Below are positions 5,303-10,998 of a stretch of 10,998 bases of DNA, one piece after another. This DNA is from JAAFGT01 sp041485165. GTDB lineage: Bacteria; Acidobacteriota; Terriglobia; Acidiferrales; UBA7541. Location of the stretch: NCBI GenBank assembly GCA_041485165.1, contig JBGPJC010000120.1:1-10998 (forward strand). The letters are read 5' to 3'. Positions within the stretch are counted from its first letter, which is position 1; the number at the start of each line of letters is the position of its first letter. The position numbers and the translations under genes were made by a program. Under the pieces are notes generated by a model. The model searched no databases, was not told where the DNA came from, and saw only the letters and a list, made by a program, of their open reading frames with translations.

Positions 5303-5442
5303 ATAAATTTCTTCCCCTGTGCTCTCCGCGTTCTCTGCGTTAATGTTTTGATTCATTCTTTCTTTTCTTAATTATGTCCTCTTACCGCTACCAAACCTCA
5401 AGGCCGGCGAGACGCCGGCGCTACCGAACCTTCTCCGCCGCT
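5303..5442. repeat. Convergent intergenic region with CTCTGCGT repeat and GC hairpin
   Basis: Between the convergent tRNA-binding protein gene and deoB lies a pyrimidine-rich stretch (5311-5345) of the same CTCTGYG type as 1074-1108, including the 13-mer CTGTGCTCTCCGC (5317-5329) also found at 1479-1491. A T/C-rich tract and the GC hairpin at 5403-5419 follow. The stretch probably separates the two transcription units. Confidence 0.5.
5403..5419. terminator. GC-rich hairpin between convergent genes
   Basis: GCCGGCG (5403-5409) and CGCCGGC (5413-5419) form a perfect 7-bp stem with loop AGA. It lies 24 nt past the deoB stop and 100 nt past the tRNA-binding gene. There is no T-run on either side, so if it stops transcription it is not the classical intrinsic kind. 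A very similar motif (GGCGAGACGCCGGCGCTAC) is a common intergenic repeat in GC-rich genomes. Confidence 0.4.
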
Positions 5443-6639
5443 TCAGTCACCGTGGATTTGCCGGAGAAAACTTGTCCCGTGAGGAATAGAACTGCCGAAG
5501 ATTTCCGCGACGGTCTGTCCCATGTCGGCGAGGGTCGCACGAACGCCAATATCCACGCCGCGCGCGCGGCCCGGCGCATAGGCCAGAATGGGGACGTACT
5601 CCCGCGAATGGTCCGTGGAGGGCGAGCAGGAGTCCGGGTCGCAACCGTGGTCGGCGGTCAGTAGCAACAGATCTGCAGGCCGCAACTTCACCAACAGATC
5701 TCCCAGGCCGAGGTCGAACTCCTCCAGCGACCGCGCAAATCCTTCGACGTCCTTGCGGTGACCGAAGAGCATGTCGAAATCCACCAGGTTGACGAAGATT
5801 AGTCCTCGCGGCAGCGCCTCGAGCGCGGCAGCGATCTTGGCCAGGCCATCGGCATTGTTTTTCGTGGTGACGTAATCGTCGACGCTGCGCCCGTTGTAAA
5901 TGTCATGGATCTTGCCAACCCCGCGGACCGGCACGCCGCGCTCGGCCAGGACATCGAGCAGCATCGGCCGCGGCGGCTCGACGGCATAGTCATGGCGGCG
6001 CTCGGTGCGATGGAAGCTGCCCGGCTCGCCCTGGAATGGCCGGGCAATCACCCGGCCCACGCGATGCGGGCCGTCGAGCAGCTTGCGCGCGATTTCGCAC
6101 ATGCGGTAGAGCTCGGCGACGGGAATAATGTCTTCGTGCGCGGCAATCTGGAATACGCTGTCGCCGGAGGTGTAGACGATGGGCAGGCCGGTGAAAATGT
6201 GCACCGTGCCGAGCTCTTTGATGATTTCCGTCCCGGAGGCGGGCTTATTGCCGATCGTTTTGCGGCCGATTCGCCTCTCGAATTCATGGATGAGGTCTGC
6301 CGGAAAACCGTGCGGGTATACGGGAAATGCCTGATCGAGCCAGATGCCGGCCATCTCCCAATGGCCGGTGGTGGTGTCCTTGCCCGGCGAATGCGTCGCG
6401 CCTCGGCCATAGCTGGCCAGCGGCGGTGCGGCGGGAGGAATGTGGTCGAGGGGCGCGATGTTACCGAGACCGAGGCGCTGGAGATTGGGCATGCGCAACG
6501 GCCGCGAGCGCGCCACGTGGCCAAGGGTGTTGCGTCCGATGTCGCCGTAATCGGCGGCGTCGGGAAGCGGACCGATGCCGACGCTGTCCAGGACGATCCA
6601 CAGGACCCGCTGAATGGCTTGCGTCGCTGATTGCTCCAT
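5443..6639 (-). CDS. deoB: Phosphopentomutase
   Basis: This enzyme interconverts ribose (or deoxyribose) 1-phosphate and 5-phosphate in nucleoside salvage, in the cytoplasm. It belongs to the alkaline phosphatase superfamily with a two-metal (Mn) site. All expected blocks are present: VLDSVGIGPLPDA with D18, KDTTTGHWEM (the phosphorylated Thr lies in the TTT at 89-91), SGDSVFQIAAHE, KIHDIYNGR, FVNLVDFDMLFGHRKD, LLTADHGCDP and STDHSREYVPIL. The chosen ATG at 6639 has GGGGGAG 7 nt upstream, giving 398 residues against about 390-407 in the family; a longer frame to 6681 lacks support. A possible -10 (TACTAT on the minus strand at 6685-6680) lies about 40 nt upstream. It is divergent from uvrA and not in an operon with other salvage genes here. 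Confidence 0.95.
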   Translation of the reverse strand: MEQSATQAIQRVLWIVLDSVGIGPLPDAADYGDIGRNTLGHVARSRPLRMPNLQRLGLGNIAPLDHIPPAAPPLASYGRGATHSPGKDTTTGHWEMAGIWLDQAFPVYPHGFPADLIHEFERRIGRKTIGNKPASGTEIIKELGTVHIFTGLPIVYTSGDSVFQIAAHEDIIPVAELYRMCEIARKLLDGPHRVGRVIARPFQGEPGSFHRTERRHDYAVEPPRPMLLDVLAERGVPVRGVGKIHDIYNGRSVDDYVTTKNNADGLAKIAAALEALPRGLIFVNLVDFDMLFGHRKDVEGFARSLEEFDLGLGDLLVKLRPADLLLLTADHGCDPDSCSPSTDHSREYVPILAYAPGRARGVDIGVRATLADMGQTVAEIFGSSIPHGTSFLRQIHGD

Positions 6640-6747
6640 GCGCCTTCTCCCCCTGGGCGCCGGGCACGCCTGCACGCACATAGTATCGCAATAGGAGCTA
6701 AGCTGGCGTGAACCAGCAATTCAATCCACACGGCGCAAATGCGAGGT

Positions 6748-6776
6748 TTGCTGCGGCGCGCGGGCAATCGTATAAT
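6748..6776 (+). promoter_or_regulatory. Sigma-70-type promoter for uvrA
   Basis: TTGCTG (6748-6753), a 17-nt spacer and a perfect TATAAT (6771-6776) form the strongest promoter match in the window. Transcription should begin near 6783, which lies inside the longest open frame of uvrA and excludes its upstream GTG at 6708 as the start for this transcript. I saw no obvious LexA-type palindrome. Confidence 0.6.
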
Positions 6777-6818
6777 GATCCGTTTAGGCACATCGAAATA
6801 AGGCTCGCAGAGGGCACG

Positions 6819-9737
6819 TTGGCAGATTCGAACGCGGTCTTCCCTTCCCCGCCTGACGGCCTCAAGCTGCCGCCGGCGGAGGCGGTGGAAGCCATCCAGG
6901 TCCGCGGGGCGCGGGTCCACAACCTCAAAAACATCGATTTCGATATCCCCCACAACGCCATCACCGTGGTGACCGGAGTGAGCGGCTCAGGCAAATCCAC
7001 GCTGGCGTTTGACACCGTCTACGCCGAAGGCCAGCGCCGCTACATCGAATCCCTTTCCTCCTACGCGCGGCAGTTCCTCGAGAGAATCGAGAAGCCGGAC
7101 GTGGACTCGATTGCCGGAATCGCCCCGGCCATCGCCATCAAGCAGAAGAATTCGACGCGCAACCCGCGCTCGACGGTGGCCACGGCCACGGAAATATACG
7201 ACTACCTGCGGTTGTTGTTCGCCCGCATCGGCCGCACCTATTGCGGCAAGTGCGGGGCGGAAGTACTGCGCGACACGGTAGACCAGATAGCTGATGCCAT
7301 CCTCGCGCGCCCCGCCGGAAGGCGTTTCTACCTTCTTTACGAACTGGAATTCCCCGCGCCCACGGCCGCAACCGGCAAGAAGCCCCTGGCGCGGCGCGCG
7401 CGGCCGTCCGCGGAAGAAATCAAGCAGGCGCTCACCGAGTTGCGCAAGCGAGGCTTTAGCCGTCTCTACCAGTCCGGCAAACTCTTCGAATTTACCTCGC
7501 CGGAATCTCTGCTGGACGTGGACTTCTCCCATCCGGTCAGTGTGGTGGTGGACCGCCTGACTGTTTCAGCGGAGTCGCGCACCCGCCTGGTTGACGGCAT
7601 CGAAATCTGTTACCGCGAGGGGCGCGGCGAGGTGATTTTCGAATTCCCCGCAGACGCCGCGGATGGCAAACCCGAGCAGGTACGCTACAACGAGCGCTTT
7701 GCATGCAAGCGTTGCGGCACACTGGCGCAGGAGCCCGAGCCACGGCTCTTCTCCTTCAACAGTCCATACGGGGCCTGCCCGCGCTGCCAGGGATTCGGGA
7801 ACACCATCGATTTCGATCTGGACCTGGTGGTCCCGGACAAGAGCAAGTCCCTGAACCAGGGCGCCATCGAGCCGTGGACCAAGCCGCGCTACCGCCAGCC
7901 GCTCATGGAACTACGGCGCTATGCCCGCGCCAAGGGCATCCCAATGGACGTGCCCTTCCAGCAACTCACCGCGCGCGACCGCGAACTGGTGCTGGAAGGC
8001 GAGCCGGCGGCGGGCTTCAGCGGCGTGAAGGGCTTTTTTGCCTGGCTGGAACGGAAAAAATACAAGCTGCACGTGCGCGTGTTCCTGAGCCGCTATCGCG
8101 GCTACGCGAAATGTCCCGACTGCCGCGGTATGCGCCTCCGCGCCGAAGCTCGCGCGGTAAAAATACAAGACCGCGCCATCACCGACGTGTGCGCGCTCAC
8201 CGTGCGGGCGGCAAGCACATTTTTCGACGACCTCAAACTGAACGAGGCCGAAGCCAACATCTCGCAGAGAATTCTGATCGAATTGCGCGCCCGCTTGCAG
8301 TACCTGGACGAGGTGGGCCTGCACTACCTGACCCTGGATCGGCTGACCTCGACGCTTTCCGGCGGTGAAGCGCAGCGCATTCAACTGGCCACCTCACTCG
8401 GCTCGCACCTGGTGGGTGCGTTGTACATTCTGGACGAGCCTTCCATCGGCCTGCACCCCCGCGACACGCACCGGCTGATCGAAATCCTCAAGAACCTGCG
8501 CGACCTGGGCAATACCATCCTGGTCGTCGAGCACGACCGTGACATGATCTTGGCCGCGGACCAGGTGCTCGACCTGGGGCCCGGCGCCGGCGAGCAGGGA
8601 GGCCGGCTGATCTTTGCCGGGCCGCGTAGCGCCCTGGAGCGCGACACGCGGTCGCTCACCGCGCGCTACCTCAGCGGCGAGCTGCGTATCGCCGTTCCCT
8701 CGGGACGCCGCAAGCCGGCGGGCAAATTCCTGCGGCTGTTCGGCGCGCGCGGCAACAACCTGCAGAACATTGACCTGATGATCCCGCTCAACCTGCTGGT
8801 GGCCATCACCGGCGTATCCGGATCGGGAAAATCCACCCTGGTGCATGACGTGATCTGGAAATCTCTCCAGGCCAAGCGCTCCGGGGGAAGCCACCGCGAG
8901 TTTTGCGCGCGTATGGAAGGTGACCACCTGGTCCGCGAGATCATCCTGGTGGACCAATCTCCCATCGGACGCACTCCGCGCTCCAACCCGGCCACCTACC
9001 TGAAAGCCTTCGACGCCATCCGCGAAGTCTTCGCCTCCACCCCCGAATCGGAAAAGCGCGGATATTCCGCCGGCCGTTTTTCATTCAACATCCCCGGGGG
9101 GCGTTGCGAGACTTGCCAGGGCGACGGCACGGTCACGGTGGAGATGCAGTTTCTGGCCGATGTCGAGCTGGTCTGCGAAGAATGCCGCGGCACGCGCTTC
9201 AAGAGCGGCATCCTCGAAGTGCGCTACCGCGGGAAGAACATCCACGAAGTGCTGGCGCTGACCGTGCGCGAGGCGCTGGCGTTTTTCTCCAGCCATCGCC
9301 GCATCACTGCGAAGCTCAAAATCCTCGACGAGGTGGGGCTGGGATACCTGCGGCTGGGGCAATCGGCCACCACGCTCTCCGGCGGCGAAGCACAACGGCT
9401 CAAGCTGGCGGCGCATCTCACCCACCAGGAGAATGAGGGCCTGCTCTACATCCTGGATGAGCCCACCACCGGTCTGCATTTCGACGATATTCAGAAGCTG
9501 CTGACGGCCATGCGCAAGCTGATCGAGGGAGGCGCTTCCCTGCTGGTCATCGAACACAACCTGGAAGTGATCAAGTCGGCGGACTGGCTGATTGACCTCG
9601 GCCCGGAAGGCGGCGAAGAGGGCGGCCGCGTGGTGGCGGCAGGCACTCCGGAACAAGTGGCGCGCAACTCGCACTCGCACACGGGAAAATTCCTGGCCGG
9701 TGCGCTGAACCAGAACGGCAAGGGAAAAGGCAAATGA
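6819..9737 (+). CDS. uvrA: UvrABC system protein A, excision repair ATPase
   Basis: UvrA scans DNA for lesions as a dimer, loads UvrB and starts nucleotide excision repair. Numbering from TTG 6819 (972 residues; E. coli UvrA has 940), it holds two ABC ATPase halves. The Walker A motifs are GVSGSGKST at 53-61 and 665-673, the LSGGEAQR signatures are at 513-520 and 853-860, and the Walker B DEP motifs are at 539-541 and 880-882. Two four-cysteine zinc modules match the family: C296/C299/C320/C323 and C763/C766/C786/C789. Extra CxxC pairs occur at C142/C145 and in CPDC. TTG 6819 is chosen because AGAGGG lies 4-5 nt upstream and the promoter at 6748-6776 excludes GTG 6708. A GTG at 6885 aligns best with the E. 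coli N-terminus but has poor spacing. A 4-bp overlap joins it to the TPR gene. Confidence 0.96.
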   Translation: MADSNAVFPSPPDGLKLPPAEAVEAIQVRGARVHNLKNIDFDIPHNAITVVTGVSGSGKSTLAFDTVYAEGQRRYIESLSSYARQFLERIEKPDVDSIAGIAPAIAIKQKNSTRNPRSTVATATEIYDYLRLLFARIGRTYCGKCGAEVLRDTVDQIADAILARPAGRRFYLLYELEFPAPTAATGKKPLARRARPSAEEIKQALTELRKRGFSRLYQSGKLFEFTSPESLLDVDFSHPVSVVVDRLTVSAESRTRLVDGIEICYREGRGEVIFEFPADAADGKPEQVRYNERFACKRCGTLAQEPEPRLFSFNSPYGACPRCQGFGNTIDFDLDLVVPDKSKSLNQGAIEPWTKPRYRQPLMELRRYARAKGIPMDVPFQQLTARDRELVLEGEPAAGFSGVKGFFAWLERKKYKLHVRVFLSRYRGYAKCPDCRGMRLRAEARAVKIQDRAITDVCALTVRAASTFFDDLKLNEAEANISQRILIELRARLQYLDEVGLHYLTLDRLTSTLSGGEAQRIQLATSLGSHLVGALYILDEPSIGLHPRDTHRLIEILKNLRDLGNTILVVEHDRDMILAADQVLDLGPGAGEQGGRLIFAGPRSALERDTRSLTARYLSGELRIAVPSGRRKPAGKFLRLFGARGNNLQNIDLMIPLNLLVAITGVSGSGKSTLVHDVIWKSLQAKRSGGSHREFCARMEGDHLVREIILVDQSPIGRTPRSNPATYLKAFDAIREVFASTPESEKRGYSAGRFSFNIPGGRCETCQGDGTVTVEMQFLADVELVCEECRGTRFKSGILEVRYRGKNIHEVLALTVREALAFFSSHRRITAKLKILDEVGLGYLRLGQSATTLSGGEAQRLKLAAHLTHQENEGLLYILDEPTTGLHFDDIQKLLTAMRKLIEGGASLLVIEHNLEVIKSADWLIDLGPEGGEEGGRVVAAGTPEQVARNSHSHTGKFLAGALNQNGKGKGK

Positions 9738-10998
9738 TCCGCCGCGCGGGAGTCCTGCACCTGGTGGCTCTCGTGGCGACCCTCGCGGCAGTCTCCGCGG
9801 CGGTTCCACAAGCGCCGGCGAAGAATCCCCAGCAGAAACCAAAGAAAAAAGATCCGGGGAAACAAACCTCGCGCCCTTCCGCGCTCGAAAAGCTGCAGCA
9901 GGATGCTTACGACGCGCTCAACCGCCAGGATTTTCAAGCTGCGGCCGACCTCTTCACCAAATTCCTGCTGGAAAGGCCTGGCGATGCCGTGGCGCATTTC
10001 CAGCTGGGCTATGCGCTGACGGCGCTGGCGCGGCGGGAGGATGCCGAATCCGAGTATCGCACCGCCATCACCCTGGACCCCAAGATGGGCGCGGCCTACA
10101 TGAACCTGGGCCTGTTGCTGAAAGCTAAGAACGGCGTGGCCGCGGAGGCGCCGCTGGTCAAAGCCGCCGAACTGCTTCCCGCCAATGCCGGAGCGCAATA
10201 CCTGGCCGGCAGCACGCTGCGCGATAACGGGAAATACTCCGCCGCCGAACCACTGCTGCGTAAGGCCGCGGAGATGGAAAATGCCAACCCCGAATATCAC
10301 TTTGCCCTGGCCGACTTTCTGCTCGGCCGGCAGCGCCTCAGCGAGGCCGAGGCAGAATTCCGTACAACGCTGAAGCTCCGCCCGGGAGACGCGGTGAGCC
10401 ATGCGCATCTCGGCGAGATTCTGTTGAAGAGAAAACGGCCAGCCGAGGGGGCGGAGGAACTCGCCGCAGCCATCCAGGCGGATCCCAAGAAGGCTGGTTT
10501 TTTGCGCCTGCAACTGGCCACGGTCTACGGCGAGCTCGACCGCTTTGACGAGGCTTACGCTCAACTCGACGCCATGGCAGCGGATGGGAGTGTCTCCGCC
10601 GAAGCTGACCACCTGCGCGCGGACCTGCTGATCGAGCAGAAGCGCTACGCCGACGCTGCTGTAGTCCTGCGGCGCATCATCGAGCGCGGCCCCAAGGACC
10701 CGGCAGCACATGCCCGCTTGGGCCATGCCCTTTTGGAGATGCGGGATTTTCCGGGCGCGCAGCACGAGCTGCTGGCTGCCCTGGAAGGGGACGGCAAGCT
10801 TACCGGGGCCCTCCGCGATTTGATGTCCGCCTATTTTTTGGCCGAGGATTATCCGCACGCGCTCAAGGCGCTGGACATGCTCGCGGAGCGCGAAACCCCG
10901 AACGCACCAGCGTGGTTCGTCCGCGCAATCTGCTACGATAAGCTGCGGAGGAAGCCGGAGGCGCTCGCCGCCTACCAGAAGTTCATTGCGCTCGACGG
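9734..10998 (+). CDS. Exported TPR-repeat protein (runs off the window end)
   Basis: The frame is open from ATG 9734 to the window edge, 421 codons with the 3' end missing. The ATG overlaps the uvrA stop (ATGA), and AAAAGG lies just upstream, so translation is probably coupled. Residues 1-29 (basic MIRR, hydrophobic core, AAVPQAPA) form a signal peptide. A Lys/Pro/Gln-rich linker to about 45 follows, and the rest is a series of 34-residue TPR helix pairs: GDAVAHFQLGYALTALARRE with AITLDP, then MGAAYMNLGLLLKA, PEYHFALADFLLG, AVSHAHLGEILLKR, PAAHARLGHALLEM and APAWFVRAICYDKL. TPR arrays are protein-binding scaffolds, here likely periplasmic or outer-membrane attached. No catalytic domain is visible in the part present, and the partner is unknown. 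Confidence 0.88.
   Translation, partial: MIRRAGVLHLVALVATLAAVSAAVPQAPAKNPQQKPKKKDPGKQTSRPSALEKLQQDAYDALNRQDFQAAADLFTKFLLERPGDAVAHFQLGYALTALARREDAESEYRTAITLDPKMGAAYMNLGLLLKAKNGVAAEAPLVKAAELLPANAGAQYLAGSTLRDNGKYSAAEPLLRKAAEMENANPEYHFALADFLLGRQRLSEAEAEFRTTLKLRPGDAVSHAHLGEILLKRKRPAEGAEELAAAIQADPKKAGFLRLQLATVYGELDRFDEAYAQLDAMAADGSVSAEADHLRADLLIEQKRYADAAVVLRRIIERGPKDPAAHARLGHALLEMRDFPGAQHELLAALEGDGKLTGALRDLMSAYFLAEDYPHALKALDMLAERETPNAPAWFVRAICYDKLRRKPEALAAYQKFIALD

Noticed and set aside
5905..6630. 241-codon plus frame opposite deoB
   Set aside because: DeoB motifs cover the whole minus strand; this frame is a by-product of high GC content.
9491..10858. 455-codon minus frame opposite uvrA end and the TPR gene
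   Set aside because: It is antisense to conserved UvrA Walker B sequence and to a continuous TPR array, and shows no domain of its own.
1..10998. A new multi-gene defence or mobile system
   Set aside because: There is no integrase, transposase, nuclease, reverse transcriptase or att-like site, and the larger genes are ordinary housekeeping or common acidobacterial surface proteins.

Overview
The window looks like a piece of an Acidobacteriota chromosome, probably from a soil lineage. This is an inference from three signs. There are two tandem genes with the von Willebrand factor A module typical of acidobacterial secreted proteins (the 'VWFA-related Acidobacterial domain' type). The coding DNA is GC-rich. 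A CMP-Kdo synthetase gene indicates a lipopolysaccharide-bearing outer membrane.

Layout: positions 1-1896 are gene-poor and rich in repeats. They hold three small genes: a His/Ala-rich 67-residue protein (minus), an orphan HicB-like antitoxin (minus) and a 52-residue DUF3309-type membrane peptide (plus). Around them lie short intergenic repeats: heptamer tandem repeats at 1175-1202 and 1877-1904, a 39-bp tandem repeat at 1738-1854, two adjacent hairpins at 1652-1704 and pyrimidine-rich CTCTGTG-type stretches. Positions 1897-2652 carry kdsB (minus). From 2802 to 5302 a plus-strand cluster encodes two exported VWFA paralogs and a small tRNA-binding-fold (MetRS-beta/CsaA-like) protein. A convergent intergenic stretch with a GC-rich hairpin follows, then deoB (phosphopentomutase, 5443-6639, minus). 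The divergent uvrA (6819-9737) overlaps by 4 bp a signal-peptide-bearing TPR protein gene that runs off the window end.

Functional view: uvrA (nucleotide excision repair), deoB (nucleoside salvage) and kdsB (LPS inner core) are housekeeping genes. The VWFA pair and the TPR protein are probably extracytoplasmic binding or scaffold proteins of unknown partners. Apparent promoters lie before VWFA-1 (2744-2771) and uvrA (6748-6776). The uvrA promoter sits inside the 5' end of the longest open frame and moves the likely start downstream.

I do not see a convincing new multi-gene system. The most interesting material is the repeat mosaic at 1-1896, including a promoter-like sequence that reads into hairpins and tandem repeats, and the pairing of overlapping VWFA paralogs with a tRNA-binding-fold protein.
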